A stretch of DNA of 64,000 nucleotides from Pseudoduganella albidiflava (GCF_004322755.1 NZ_CP036401.1:6572001-6636000), one strand, 5' to 3'; positions 36,675-46,483 are shown, numbered from the stretch's first letter. Program-made: numbers and translations. The notes: a model not told the origin generated them from the sequence alone.

Positions 36675-37730
36675 ATGCAAGAGAATCAAGCGAACCGGCG
36701 CCGTATTACCGTACTGGGCGCCGGTGCCTGGGGCACGGCCGTCGCCATCGCCGTGGCCGCGCGCCATGACGTGCTCCTGTGGGGCCGCAACGCCGATGCG
36801 ATGGCCGACATGGCTGCCGCACGCGACAACACCCATTACCTGCCCGGTTTTCCCTTTCCGCCGGCATTGCGCGTGACAGCCGATTTCGACGAGGCCGTTG
36901 CCCACGTGCAGCGCGACGGCGCTGCCGATGGCGAGGAGGGCTTGCTCATCGCAGCCACGCCCGTCGCCGGCCTGCGGCCCTTGCTGCACAGCCTGAAGGG
37001 GCGGCCGATCCCGAACCTGGTCTGGCTGTGCAAGGGGTTCGAGTACGAAACAGGCTTGCTGCCGCACCAGATCTTCCGGGATGTGCTGGGCGACGAGATC
37101 GCCGGCGGCGCGCTGTCGGGTCCATCCTTCGCGCAGGAGGTCGCGCGCGGCCTGCCCTGCGCGCTGACCATCGCTTCGACCTCGGCGGCATTGCGCGACT
37201 GCGTGGTGGCCGTGGTGCACGGCGGTACGATGCGCGTCTATTCAAGCGACGACCTGATCGGCGTGGAAGTCGGCGGTGCCGTGAAGAACGTGATGGCCAT
37301 CGCCACCGGCTGCGCGGACGGCATGGGCCTGGGCCTGAATGCCCGCGCCGCGCTGATCACCCGCGGCCTGGCCGAAGTGACCCGGCTGGGTACCACGCTG
37401 GGCGGCAATATCGAAACGTTCATGGGCCTGACAGGCATGGGCGACCTGATCCTCACGTGCACGGGCGACCTGTCGCGCAACCGGCGCGTGGGCCTGGGCC
37501 TGGCGCAAGGCAAGGCGCTCGATACCATCGTGGCCGAGCTGGGGCACGTGGCCGAAGGCGTGCCATGCGCCAAGGCCGTGCGCGAACTGGCCGCCCGGCT
37601 GGGCGTCGACATGCCGCTCACCAATGGCGTGGCATCGATGCTGTTCGATGGCGTCAAGCCGGAAGCGCTGGTGGCCCGGATGCTGGCCCGCGATCCCCGT
37701 GATGAGACACTTGCGCCCGCTTCAAAGTAA
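36675..37730 (+). CDS. gpsA: Glycerol-3-phosphate dehydrogenase [NAD(P)+]
   Basis: Makes sn-glycerol 3-phosphate from dihydroxyacetone phosphate for phospholipid synthesis. The 351-residue cytosolic product has the Rossmann motif [15 protein letters not shown], the [14 protein letters not shown] motif, the catalytic-lysine segment [13 protein letters not shown] and [13 protein letters not shown]. The ATG at 36675 directly precedes the conserved core; the frame runs a further 22 codons into the palindrome array but those codons only translate the repeats. The Shine-Dalgarno is weak (GGGG), so hairpins just upstream may influence translation. Confidence 0.96.
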   Translation: MQENQANRRRITVLGAGAWGTAVAIAVAARHDVLLWGRNADAMADMAAARDNTHYLPGFPFPPALRVTADFDEAVAHVQRDGAADGEEGLLIAATPVAGLRPLLHSLKGRPIPNLVWLCKGFEYETGLLPHQIFRDVLGDEIAGGALSGPSFAQEVARGLPCALTIASTSAALRDCVVAVVHGGTMRVYSSDDLIGVEVGGAVKNVMAIATGCADGMGLGLNARAALITRGLAEVTRLGTTLGGNIETFMGLTGMGDLILTCTGDLSRNRRVGLGLAQGKALDTIVAELGHVAEGVPCAKAVRELAARLGVDMPLTNGVASMLFDGVKPEALVARMLARDPRDETLAPASK

Positions 37731-37977
37731 CTCTTGATTCAGTCCAATTAACTTACCAAAAGGCATGATAGACTTGACGGATTAGCTTGCACGTTTGTCA
37801 TCATGCCTGCGCGATTCCCCACTTTCCGTGCCAATCTGCCGGCGCACAGCTTGCTTGTCTCGCGGTGCGCCGGCATTGCTTTTACGGGCGTCCAGGCTCC
37901 GCGAACGCCTTGCACTGCTATGCCTGCCGACGGCCGGCTTTTCCTGCCCAACTGCTGACCACGATTGGAGAAATCGT

Positions 37978-39009
37978 ATGGAAACCCTGCATCCATGGCA
38001 CCTGGACTTCTCGAAGCCACCGGAACCGGCACTGGAATTGCGGTCAGCGCCGGTCGTCAGCCTCGTGCTGCCGTGCTTCAACGAGCAGGAGGTATTGCCG
38101 GAAACCACACGCCGCCTGGTGGTCCTGCTGGACCGGCTCAAGGCCGAAGGCCGCGCGGCACCGGGCAGTGCGATCTATTACGTGGACGACGGCAGCAGCG
38201 ATTGCACCTGGCGCCTCATCGGCGAATATGCGGCGGCATTCCCCACCGTCTGCGGCATCAAGTTGAGCCGCAACCGTGGGCACCAGAATGCCCTGCTGTG
38301 CGGCCTGCTGACGGCGCCCGGCGAAGTGCTCGTCAGCCTCGATGCCGACCTGCAGGATGATCTCGACGCCATTCCCCGCATGCTGGACGATTACCGCGCC
38401 GGCAGCGAAATCGTCTACGCGGTGCGGCGCTGCCGGGCCGTGGACAGTTTCTTCAAGCGGTGCAGCGCCGAAGGCTATTACCGGCTGCTCGCCTTGCTGG
38501 GCGTGCAGGTACAGTTCAACCATGCCGACTTCCGCCTGATGAGCCGCCGGGCGGTTGAAACGCTGCGCGACTACGAGGAAACCCACCTGTTCCTGCGCGG
38601 GCTGGTTCCCCAGCTCGGCTACCGCACGTCCGTCGTCGAATTCGATCGCGCGTCGCGCTTCGCGGGCGAATCCAAATATCCGCTGCGCAAGATGCTGGCC
38701 CTGGCCTGGGAAGGCGTTACCTCCTTCACGGCTTCTCCGCTGCGGCTGATCACCGGTGCCGGCGTCCTGGTATCGCTGGGCAGCCTCTTGCTGACCGCAT
38801 GGGCGCTCGGCATCCGCCTGTTTACGCACGAGGCGGTACCCGGGTGGGCCTCCGGCGTCATCCCCATGTACCTGCTGGGCGGCGTGCAGCTGCTCAGCCT
38901 GGGCATCATCGGCGAATACCTGGCCAAGGTCTATGAATCGACGAAGAAGCGGCCCCGTTTCCACGTCGAGGTCGTGTGCGGCAACAGCTTCAGAAAGGAC
39001 ACGCCATGA
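37978..39009 (+). CDS. Family 2 glycosyltransferase, GtrB/DPM1-like
   Basis: A 343-residue membrane-associated glycosyltransferase, probably making a polyprenyl-phosphate sugar. The GT-A core has VVSLVLPCFNEQEVLPET, the DDGSSD motif and the SLDADLQDD motif (DXD-like). Two C-terminal membrane helices (about residues 255-280 and 295-320) are typical of GtrB/ArnC-like enzymes. TTGGAGA lies before the ATG at 37978. It overlaps the following small gene (ATGA), and a large membrane protein ends the cassette. The 247 bases between gpsA and this gene hold no gene that I can support. Confidence 0.9.
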   Translation: METLHPWHLDFSKPPEPALELRSAPVVSLVLPCFNEQEVLPETTRRLVVLLDRLKAEGRAAPGSAIYYVDDGSSDCTWRLIGEYAAAFPTVCGIKLSRNRGHQNALLCGLLTAPGEVLVSLDADLQDDLDAIPRMLDDYRAGSEIVYAVRRCRAVDSFFKRCSAEGYYRLLALLGVQVQFNHADFRLMSRRAVETLRDYEETHLFLRGLVPQLGYRTSVVEFDRASRFAGESKYPLRKMLALAWEGVTSFTASPLRLITGAGVLVSLGSLLLTAWALGIRLFTHEAVPGWASGVIPMYLLGGVQLLSLGIIGEYLAKVYESTKKRPRFHVEVVCGNSFRKDTP

Positions 39010-39158
39010 GCCGGCTTCCCGCTGCGCTGGTGTCGAAAGTGCCCGCTGCGGCATCGGCATGCTCCGCCATCGTTTACTTCGCGTTCAGCGAAGGCTTCCA
39101 CAATTACCTGGCGACGCTGTGGCAGGCGGTGCGCACTGTCGCGGAGCATCTGCGGTGA
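39006..39158 (+). CDS. 50-residue protein in the glycosyltransferase cassette
   Basis: MSRLPAALVSKVPAAASACS is followed by a moderately hydrophobic segment (SAIVYFAFSEGFHNYLATLW). It overlaps the stop of the glycosyltransferase by four bases and the GTG start of the next gene by four bases, so translational coupling on both sides supports it as real. No family was recognised. It may be a small membrane subunit of the glycosylation cassette. Confidence 0.6.
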   Translation: MSRLPAALVSKVPAAASACSAIVYFAFSEGFHNYLATLWQAVRTVAEHLR

Positions 39159-40993
39159 GCGCGTTTCTTTACCTGCTGCTGTGTGCCTGGACCGCGGCTG
39201 CCGTAGCGCGCCGCTTCGCCGCCGAACGGGGCCTGGTGGCGGTCACCGTGTTCTTCGGTGCCATGCTGCTGCCCTTCCATGCCCTGGGGTTGCTGGAGTT
39301 GATGACCGGCTGGCCCGGCGCTTCCGTCGGCCACGCGGCACTGCTGCTGCTGCTGGCAGTGCTGGCGCTGCGCCTCGTCCCTGCCATGCCGGCCGGTTTC
39401 TCCTGGCCACGCGGGCAGCGCGAATTCCTCCCATGGCTGACCTTGGCTGTTTTGACCCTGGCTGTTTTCCTGCTGGCCGGTGTGCTGCTGGCCTTCGGGC
39501 GGCCCCAGGGCTACGAGGTGATGGCCTATCACCTGCCCCTGTCCGTCGACTTGCTGCAAACCCACTCGCTGATGGGATGGGACCGCAACTTTCCCCATAC
39601 CTTCCCTGCCAATGCCAGCGTGCTGTGGGCGGTCTTGCTCGACTGGCTGCCGGAACGGCTCGTGTCAAGCGCCGACCTGTTGCTGCTGGTGCCACTGGTG
39701 ATGGCCACGTACACGCTGTGCCGGCAGGCCGACGCCGATCGCAAGGCGTCGCTGTATGCCTGCTGCGGCCTGCTCGGCGTGCCGATGGTCGCGTTTTCAT
39801 CGGTCGAGCTGGGCGCCGATATCGGCGGCATGGCCTTCGCGGCGCTGGCGATGTGTTTCGTGCTGTCATCGCTGCGCCCACCGCTGGCCATGGCCCTGGC
39901 CGGCCTGTGCATGGGACTGGCGATCGGCTTCAAGAGCCTGCACCTGCTGAGCGCCATGGCCGTCGGGCTGGTGGCCTGCGCACGCGGCCGCACCCTGGCC
40001 GGCGCACTGCGCAACGCGGCCGTGTTCGGCACGGTGGCAGCGCTGGCGGGCGGCTTCTGGTTACTGCGCAACGCGATCGTGCTCGGCAATCCGCTGCATC
40101 CGGTCGGCGTACCGCTGATCGGCAAATGGATGGGCTGGCTGCCGGCGCCGGATTTCGACCTGTCGCTGCGCCAGGTGACGCAACTCGAATGGGTCAGCAA
40201 TACCTGGCAGTGGCTGGTCTATCCATGGATGGAAACGCAGCACTACGGCCAGAACTTCAAGCACAGCTCGGGCTTGGGTGCCTTCGTCGCCACGGCCATT
40301 CCCGGCACGGCGGTGGCGCTGGCCGCCGCGGCGGTGCGCGATGGCCCGCGCCTGCACCGGGTGCGCCTGTCGCTGCTGTTCGCGGTCCTGTTCATCGTGG
40401 CCGCATGGTTCCTGCTGGGCGACCGGCAGCCGCGCTATGTGCTGGGGGCATTGCCGCTGGCACTGCCACTGTTGGCATGGGTCGTCACGCAAGCCACCGG
40501 CCAGTGGCGCCGGGTGTTCGATATCACCCTTGCCGTGTGCATCGTGGCGATGCTGGGCGTGTTTCTGTCGCGCCAGGCGCTGCAGTTCGGCGACCGTATC
40601 GTGCTGTCGCGGCAGACGGCGCGGCCGGCGTTCTATGAATACCCGCCGCTGCTCGATGCGTTGCCGGCCGGGTCGACGATCCTGAATACCGCCGACCGCA
40701 GCTGGCACTATCCGCTGTTCGGCGCGGCGCTGTCGAACCGTGTCGTCAGCATGCCGGAAGCACGGCGAATGATGGGATTGCCACCGAGCCTGAGCGCGCC
40801 CCGCGGGCTTGCGCTGGCGGCCGCGCCATTGCGCGCAGCCGGCGTGACACATGTGTTCGTGACGGGAACCAGCGTGACAGCCGGCGCTTGCCTGCAGCTG
40901 GACAACGTCGCGCAGCTGGACCGCAATCCCGTCAACGGCATGCCGCTCGGCAGCCCGCGCACACTGTATGCGGTGCGCTACCTGTGCCCGTGA
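39155..40993 (+). CDS. Polytopic membrane protein, probable GT-C-fold glycosyltransferase
   Basis: A 612-residue protein with about ten to twelve hydrophobic segments (for example FLYLLLCAWTAAAVA, LALCMGL-like and ALPLALPLLAWVVTQATG stretches). A loop after the early helices reads YEVMAYHLPLSVDLLQTHSL, and a periplasmic C-terminal domain is visible. The layout resembles GT-C transferases that use lipid-linked sugars, which suits the GtrB-like partner upstream, but no strict catalytic motif was recognised. The start is GTG at 39155, overlapping the stop of the small gene; an in-frame extension upstream overlaps two genes and is rejected. Confidence 0.75.
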   Translation: MSAFLYLLLCAWTAAAVARRFAAERGLVAVTVFFGAMLLPFHALGLLELMTGWPGASVGHAALLLLLAVLALRLVPAMPAGFSWPRGQREFLPWLTLAVLTLAVFLLAGVLLAFGRPQGYEVMAYHLPLSVDLLQTHSLMGWDRNFPHTFPANASVLWAVLLDWLPERLVSSADLLLLVPLVMATYTLCRQADADRKASLYACCGLLGVPMVAFSSVELGADIGGMAFAALAMCFVLSSLRPPLAMALAGLCMGLAIGFKSLHLLSAMAVGLVACARGRTLAGALRNAAVFGTVAALAGGFWLLRNAIVLGNPLHPVGVPLIGKWMGWLPAPDFDLSLRQVTQLEWVSNTWQWLVYPWMETQHYGQNFKHSSGLGAFVATAIPGTAVALAAAAVRDGPRLHRVRLSLLFAVLFIVAAWFLLGDRQPRYVLGALPLALPLLAWVVTQATGQWRRVFDITLAVCIVAMLGVFLSRQALQFGDRIVLSRQTARPAFYEYPPLLDALPAGSTILNTADRSWHYPLFGAALSNRVVSMPEARRMMGLPPSLSAPRGLALAAAPLRAAGVTHVFVTGTSVTAGACLQLDNVAQLDRNPVNGMPLGSPRTLYAVRYLCP

Positions 40994-41020
40994 CGCGGCA
41001 TGGACCGGGAAACGGGCGGG

Positions 41021-41350
41021 TCAGCTCTTCAGCACGATCGTCAGCAAGGCCACCGAATCGGCTACCGCTTTCAGCGCATGCGGCGTTGCCCCGGCGAGAA
41101 ACAGCATTTCGCCGCCATGCAGCGTCGCCGTGCGGCCATGCGCCTCCACGGCGATTTCGCCGGACAGGCATTGCAGCGTGATTTCTCCCTTGACCCAGTG
41201 TTCGGGCATGGTTTTCCCGGTGGGCAGCACCAGGCGGATCAGTTCGATATCGTCGGTCTTGGCCAATGCGATCGAAGAAAACTGCGAGCCGTCTTCACCG
41301 CTGCGCTGCAATGCGATGACCTGGCCGGAAGAAGCGTGTTGCAGAGCCAT
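41021..41350 (-). CDS. Small cupin-domain protein
   Basis: A 109-residue single-domain cupin. The first motif is degenerate (LPTGKTMPEHWVKGEITLQCL) and the second reads LHGGEMLFLAGATPHALKAV, with one conserved His. Cupins of this size often sense or bind small ligands; the reaction is not predictable. The ATG at 41350 has GGGAG upstream and is preferred over a GTG two codons earlier. It is convergent with the membrane glycosyltransferase gene. Confidence 0.82.
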   Translation of the reverse strand: MALQHASSGQVIALQRSGEDGSQFSSIALAKTDDIELIRLVLPTGKTMPEHWVKGEITLQCLSGEIAVEAHGRTATLHGGEMLFLAGATPHALKAVADSVALLTIVLKS

Positions 41351-41435
41351 GAGCACTCCCGTGATTGAACGTTGTGCTCATCTTATCAAACCGGCAGGGG
41401 ATGCCGCGCTGCATTGAACTGGCCGGTCAGCTGGG

Positions 41436-42863
41436 TCAGTTCGCCGGCGCCAGCGCCCGGGCATCTTCCTTGAGGACGCCGCACGCGATCAGCGCGTCGA
41501 TATCCTTGGCCCGGCCGCGCAGCGACCGGGTGGCCGACTGCGCCAGCACGTCGCGCCAGCGCGCTTCTTCCGCCGCGTCGCTGGCCTGCCCCGCGCCGGG
41601 AACGGAGTCTCGCGCGGCCGTGTGCTTGAGCGACGACAGCGTGAGGGGCCAGCGGGTTTCCTTCGGCGCATACGCCATCCGCGCCGTCAGCAATTGCTCC
41701 ATGCGCCCGGCGGCCGCCTTCATCGGCTCCGGCGCGGGCGCGCCGCTGGCATGCAGCTGGAGGATTTCCCTGGCCGCCGCCATCTCCGGAATGATGAAAT
41801 CCTTGAGCAGGTAGTAGTACCTCACCTGGGCCGCCGCCGCCGCCATGCCGGCCTGTTTCACAGCTGCCTGCTTCACTGTTGCCTGCTTTGCGCCGGCCTG
41901 CCCGATGGCGGCTTGTTTCATGGCCTGCGCATTGCGATCGTTCGCCTGCTCCGCCGCACAGCCATCCTTCATCGATTGCACCACTTCGTTGTCGAACGCA
42001 TGGGCCACCGATGTGACCGCAACGGCTTCGCGCACATCTTCGTGGAAGATCACCAGCAGCCGCGCCAGTTCGGCCTGCACTTGCGCGTCGAAGCCGGAAC
42101 GCTGCCTGTCGACCTTCTTCGACAGCGCGGCCAGCTGGCTTGCCGCGGGATCCCGGCAGGTTTCGATCAGCTCGCCGGTAAAGGTGAATGTATTGCTGCC
42201 CAACAGCTCCTGGCATTGCTGGTAAGTGGCGGTCAGCTCATCGAGGTTGGCGGCGATGTTGCCGACATTCGCCGCCGCATTCGGCGGCCTGGCCTGCGAC
42301 GCGTCGATGGCGTTCTTGCCGAGGAAGAGCGAGCCGGCGCCGCCGGCGACCACCAGGACGGCGGCGGCAAGCAGGACCAGCTTGAACTTGCCGGAAGCCC
42401 TGGCTTCATGGCCATAGAACACGCCGCGCACTTTCGGCTGCTGGCCGATGTGGGCAGCGATCGTTGGCCAGCCCCAGACCGCCACCGAGGACTGGCCGGC
42501 GGCCTGCCGGCTGGCGCTCAACCCGGCCGCATGCGCCTGCAATCCGGCATCGCCGGGCCCTGCCGACAACAGGATGAACTCATCGGCCGGATGGGGGAAG
42601 TCCGCCGCCTCCGCCAGCGCCATGTCGACATCGGCCGGGGTCAGCGGCTGGCCATAACGCTCGGTGCGCCCCTCGATCCGCAATGCCACCACCCGGCCAT
42701 CGGCCAGCTTCGCCCACGCATCCACGCCATTCTTGCGCTGGCCCGCGCTGCCCCAGCGGCGCAGGCGGGTCGCGTAGATCTCGGATAACAGGGCGATGGA
42801 CAAACGCTCGAAATCCTGCCAGTTCGAGGGACGGGCAAAATCGTTTGCGGCGGAAGAGGTCAT
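41436..42863 (-). CDS. Membrane protein with restriction-endonuclease-like N-terminus
   Basis: A 475-residue protein. Residues about 8-75 (NWQDFERLSIALLSEIYATR, then GSAGQRKNGVDAW) match the pattern W-x2-FE-x-L...G-x2-GQ-x3-GVD seen in Mrr-like nuclease domains of many defence proteins. The usual ExK/QxK strand reads ALRIEGRTE here, so catalysis may be lost. One membrane helix follows at about 158-178 (KFKLVLLAAAVLVVAGGAGSLFLG), then a long helical region with Ala/Gln/Lys repeats (AAIGQAGAKQATVKQAAVKQ). The start at 42863 is the ATG before the domain; a longer frame is unsupported. Function is unknown. Confidence 0.65.
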   Translation of the reverse strand: MTSSAANDFARPSNWQDFERLSIALLSEIYATRLRRWGSAGQRKNGVDAWAKLADGRVVALRIEGRTERYGQPLTPADVDMALAEAADFPHPADEFILLSAGPGDAGLQAHAAGLSASRQAAGQSSVAVWGWPTIAAHIGQQPKVRGVFYGHEARASGKFKLVLLAAAVLVVAGGAGSLFLGKNAIDASQARPPNAAANVGNIAANLDELTATYQQCQELLGSNTFTFTGELIETCRDPAASQLAALSKKVDRQRSGFDAQVQAELARLLVIFHEDVREAVAVTSVAHAFDNEVVQSMKDGCAAEQANDRNAQAMKQAAIGQAGAKQATVKQAAVKQAGMAAAAAQVRYYYLLKDFIIPEMAAAREILQLHASGAPAPEPMKAAAGRMEQLLTARMAYAPKETRWPLTLSSLKHTAARDSVPGAGQASDAAEEARWRDVLAQSATRSLRGRAKDIDALIACGVLKEDARALAPAN

Positions 42864-43007
42864 GTAGTGCTCCGGAACGTTCGGCCCGTGCTGTCGACTT
42901 CCATGATGACTTTTCCAGGCCTTGAAAAGCACGGATATTAGCAGGCGTGGCTGTCCAGCGATCGCTGCACGAGCCACGATGGCGGGACTGCGCGCCTGCG
43001 GCCGGGA

Positions 43008-46000
43008 TCAGCCAGTGGTCAGCGGCGAACTGCTGGCGTCGTAGGCAGACCAGGTATTGCGCCCGGCTTCCTTGGATTTGTAGAGCGCGATATCGGCGCA
43101 CTTGTAGAGCCGCTCGGCGCTGTCCTGCTCTTTGGCATAGCCTGCCACGCCGACGCTTGCGCTGATGTGCATCGTGTGCTCGCCATGGATGACCGGGGTG
43201 GCGATGGCGGCCACGATCCGCTCGCAGATATCCTGCACGACCGCGGGTTCGTAGCCCGGCGCCAGCAGGATCGCGAACTCGTCGCCGCCCAGGCGCGCAA
43301 CGAGGTCGCCTTCCCTCACGACCGACCGGAGGCGCTCCGCGGCAGTGACGAGCAGCGCATCGCCGGCATCGTGCCCCAGCGTGTCGTTGACCGACTTGAA
43401 ATGATCGAGGTCGACCAGCAGCAGGGCGAACGGCTGGCCGCCACGCGCCGCCTGCGCGGTCATCCGGCGCAGCGTATCGTTGAACAGGCGCCGGTTCGGC
43501 AGGCCCGTCAGCGTATCGCCATAGGCCAGCTCCTCGAGCCGCGCCTGGGTCGCCCGCAACTCCGCTGTGCGGCCGGCGATGATCGCTTCCAGTTCGCGCT
43601 TCTTCCGGCGCAGCAGCGAGGTACGCGCCTGCATCAGCAGCACGAGCAGGAGAAGCACGCACAGGCCACCCAGGACGCGCACCCAGTCTTTCTGGTGCCA
43701 GGCGGGCAGCGCGACGACTGGCACGCGCAGGATGGCGTCCGCTCCGTCGCTTGCCGTGCCACGCAGTTCGAGCGTGTATTTCCCCGGCGGCAGGTTGGTG
43801 TAGCCCGCCCGGGGTGGCACGGCGCTGGTTTCGATCCAGTCCCGGTCGAAGCCATCGAGCCTGTAGGCATACTGGCGGTAGCCGGGCGGCGCAAAATCGA
43901 GCGCGGAGAATTCCAGAGCGATGCCGCGCTCCCGTTCTTCGGGCGCGATCCGCAGCGGCAAGCCGGTGCCCCCGTTCGACGGCACCGATGTCATGCTCCT
44001 GCCACCCAGCGACACCTGCGTGATGGCCATGGAAGGGCGATAGCCGGGCCGCTTCAGGTGCGCCGGCCGCAGGACCGTCACGCCGGCAACGCCGCCGAAC
44101 ACGATATCCCCGGCTGGGGTCCGCACCCCCGCGCCGGTCCAGTAGGCCGAAATCTGCAGGCCGTCGGCAATGCCGAGTTTTCGTATGACGAACGTATCGG
44201 CATCGATTCCCGCTACGCCGTTGTCGGTACTGATCCAGATCCGTCCAGCCGCGTCCAGCACCAGGGCATTCACGCCGTTGTCGGGAAGACCTTCGGCGGT
44301 GCCGAAGCGGCGGAACCAGTGCCGTCCCTGCGCATCGGTGCGTTCCAGCACGGCGATGCCGGCCGAGAAGGTGGAAACCCACACGCGCCCCCTGGTGTCC
44401 TGGATGATCGACGACACATAGTGGCCCGGCGTGTCCGGCTGGGCGGCGGGATCGAGCGATACCCGCTCCACGGCGTTGGTCCTGGTATCGAGCCGGGCCA
44501 GGCCCGCCATGGTCCCGACCCAGACGCTGCCATCGTCCAGTGCCCGGATTGCCGTGACACGGGAATCGCCCAGCGCACGGTCTTCATGACGGATGACCTG
44601 CGCCGATCCGTCCGGCGCCATCTTCAGGCCCCAGATACCGTCCAGCCCGCCCAACCACAGCACGCCGTCGTGCCAGGCCACGCTCCAGGCCGGACTTGCG
44701 CCGGGGCGCCCGGCTATATCGATGCGCCGGATGTCGCGGCCGTCCGCCGTACTGCGAAACACACCGTGCTGGGTAGCGATGAACACCGTGTCCCCGGGAC
44801 CATTGGCCATCGCCAGGACACGGCTCTTCGGCAGCCCCCTGGTTCGCGTGCCGGTCGCCGGCGCGAATTCCCCCATTGCGCCCCGGGTCGGGTCGACGAT
44901 CTCGATCCTTCCCGCCATGACGCCGAACCATACGCTGCCATCCGGCCGTGCCAGCAGGCTCGGTACGTCGAGCTTCCCCGGGCTTCCCAGCGAGCGGATG
45001 GTAATGATGCCGTTGGTGCGCGGGTCGTGCTGGCTGAGGCCATCCATCGTGGCGACGAATACCTGCCCGCTGTGGTCGCGCAACATTGCACTGACATCAT
45101 CTTCGATCAGGCTGTCCGCGATTTCCGCATGGTGCCGGATACGGCGCGTGCGGCCGTGCTCGACGTCGACCTCGACGATTCCACCGCCTTCGGTTCCCAG
45201 CCATACCACGCCGGCGGTCTTCTCCACGATGGAATAGATCCGCTCGTTCTGCAGGGTCGACGGGGCCGGCGACTCGCCTACCACGACCGGGCCCTGGCGG
45301 GAATCGCCTTGCATGAAAGCGCCATTGGCACGCGTGCCGATCCAGACCCTGCCGGCGCTATCCTGGTAAAGCGTGCTGATCGTTGGCTGGCCGGCGCCTT
45401 CGACCGGCAGGCGCACCGGCACGAGCGGCTGGTCATCCGCGCTGCGCCGCCATAAACCCTTCTTCGTGCCGATCCACAGCGTGCCACTGCGATCGCGCAG
45501 CAGCGACTCGATGCCACTCTTGACCAGCGCCATGCTGTCGACCTGGGGAGCACCGCTGTGCGCGCCGTGCACCACACCCGCGGCATCGATGCGCTCCAGC
45601 CCCGCGCCGGTGCCAACCCACATGCCGCCTTTGCCATCCTCGGCCAGCGAGGTGACCTGCACATGGCTCAGGCCGCCCTTCCCCACCCCGACGGAAATGA
45701 AGTTGTCCCGCGCGGCGTCGTACCGCGCAATGCCGCCGCTATTGGTGCCGATCCACAGGCGGCCGGTGCTGTCGACGCGGAGGTTGAGAATATAGCTGTC
45801 CAGCAGCGAACCGGATTTTCCGGGCGCCGCCTGATAGCGCCGGAACTGGAAACCGTCCCAGCGCATCAGGCCGGTCTGCGTACCGAGCCAGATGAACCCC
45901 TGCCGATCCTGGGCCAGGGAGGTGCCCACGCCCAGCGATGGGGCCTTGTGGTGGAGAAACGACGTATGGGCCAGCGTGGACCACGGCGCGGGCGCTGCCG

Positions 46001-46082
46001 CGTGAACGATCCCTGGAAGCCAGGGCAGAGCCAGCAGGGCAAGCAGGGTCAGGCAGCTGAAAAATCGGCTCAGATAGGGCAT
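43008..46082 (-). CDS. Beta-propeller sensor diguanylate cyclase
   Basis: Makes cyclic di-GMP in response to a periplasmic signal. The 1024-residue product has a signal peptide (PYLSRFFSCLTLLALLALPW) and about a dozen regulator-propeller repeats of the type GRLWIGTNSGGIARYD (about residues 45-680). A Y_Y_Y domain (about 740-800), one membrane helix (about 810-830, VLGGLCVLLLLVLLMQ), a short coiled coil and a C-terminal GGDEF domain follow. The active-site motif is GGDEF, and an RxxD inhibitory site (REGD) lies five residues before it, so product feedback is expected. The start is set at the signal peptide; two ATGs ten codons upstream are alternatives. Confidence 0.93.
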   Translation of the reverse strand: MPYLSRFFSCLTLLALLALPWLPGIVHAAAPAPWSTLAHTSFLHHKAPSLGVGTSLAQDRQGFIWLGTQTGLMRWDGFQFRRYQAAPGKSGSLLDSYILNLRVDSTGRLWIGTNSGGIARYDAARDNFISVGVGKGGLSHVQVTSLAEDGKGGMWVGTGAGLERIDAAGVVHGAHSGAPQVDSMALVKSGIESLLRDRSGTLWIGTKKGLWRRSADDQPLVPVRLPVEGAGQPTISTLYQDSAGRVWIGTRANGAFMQGDSRQGPVVVGESPAPSTLQNERIYSIVEKTAGVVWLGTEGGGIVEVDVEHGRTRRIRHHAEIADSLIEDDVSAMLRDHSGQVFVATMDGLSQHDPRTNGIITIRSLGSPGKLDVPSLLARPDGSVWFGVMAGRIEIVDPTRGAMGEFAPATGTRTRGLPKSRVLAMANGPGDTVFIATQHGVFRSTADGRDIRRIDIAGRPGASPAWSVAWHDGVLWLGGLDGIWGLKMAPDGSAQVIRHEDRALGDSRVTAIRALDDGSVWVGTMAGLARLDTRTNAVERVSLDPAAQPDTPGHYVSSIIQDTRGRVWVSTFSAGIAVLERTDAQGRHWFRRFGTAEGLPDNGVNALVLDAAGRIWISTDNGVAGIDADTFVIRKLGIADGLQISAYWTGAGVRTPAGDIVFGGVAGVTVLRPAHLKRPGYRPSMAITQVSLGGRSMTSVPSNGGTGLPLRIAPEERERGIALEFSALDFAPPGYRQYAYRLDGFDRDWIETSAVPPRAGYTNLPPGKYTLELRGTASDGADAILRVPVVALPAWHQKDWVRVLGGLCVLLLLVLLMQARTSLLRRKKRELEAIIAGRTAELRATQARLEELAYGDTLTGLPNRRLFNDTLRRMTAQAARGGQPFALLLVDLDHFKSVNDTLGHDAGDALLVTAAERLRSVVREGDLVARLGGDEFAILLAPGYEPAVVQDICERIVAAIATPVIHGEHTMHISASVGVAGYAKEQDSAERLYKCADIALYKSKEAGRNTWSAYDASSSPLTTG

Positions 46083-46435
46083 TTGAACATTTTTGTTTCC
46101 ACTTGGAATCATCATATACCGTATTCGTGCCGATCGCGCGTGCCGAGGGTGCGAATGCCACAGTCTGTGGCGGCAATGCTGGTCTGCCACTTCGCAAAGT
46201 GTTGCCGGTTCCGACATGAAACCTGAGCATAGCGCAGTCCGGTGCGAGGCCGCGGCATGGCAGGCGGGGCGAACCGGCATCACAGGAGGCAAAGGTTCTT
46301 GTGATCTCCTGTCGGGCTTCAAGGTATGCCGCCGCGGCCAGAATCACGGGTTTCCGACAACCTATCCGGGAGGCCGTGAAAACAAAAAAGGGCACATGCA
46401 AATTTGCATGTGCCCCTCGATGTCAAGCCTGATGC
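46083..46435. other. Gene-free region left of the island
   Basis: A 353-base stretch upstream of the diguanylate cyclase gene. It should contain that gene's promoter on the minus strand and the original terminator of tRNA-Thr (46384-46415). No open frame is convincing. Confidence 0.6.
46384..46415 (-). terminator. Displaced terminator of tRNA-Thr
   Basis: GGGCACATGCAAA and TTTGCATGTGCCC form a perfect 26-bp palindrome (46390-46415), with a T run on the minus strand at 46389-46384. It lies 20 bases beyond the tRNA-Thr 3' fragment, where the tRNA terminator would be before integration. Confidence 0.8.
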
Positions 46436-46483
46436 CTGGTGCCGGCTGCCGGTTTCGAACTGGCCACCTGATGATTACAAATC
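46436..46483. other. attL: 48-bp copy of the tRNA-Thr 3' part
   Basis: Identical over 48 bp to 63886-63933. On the minus strand it runs from the anticodon loop (GATTTGTAATCATCAGG) through the T arm to GGCACCA. It lacks the tRNA 5' half, so it is not a gene. It marks the left boundary of the island. Confidence 0.93.

Noticed and set aside
46436..46483. Second tRNA-Thr gene
   Set aside because: Only the part from the anticodon loop to CCA is present; the 5' half is missing, so it is an attachment-site copy.
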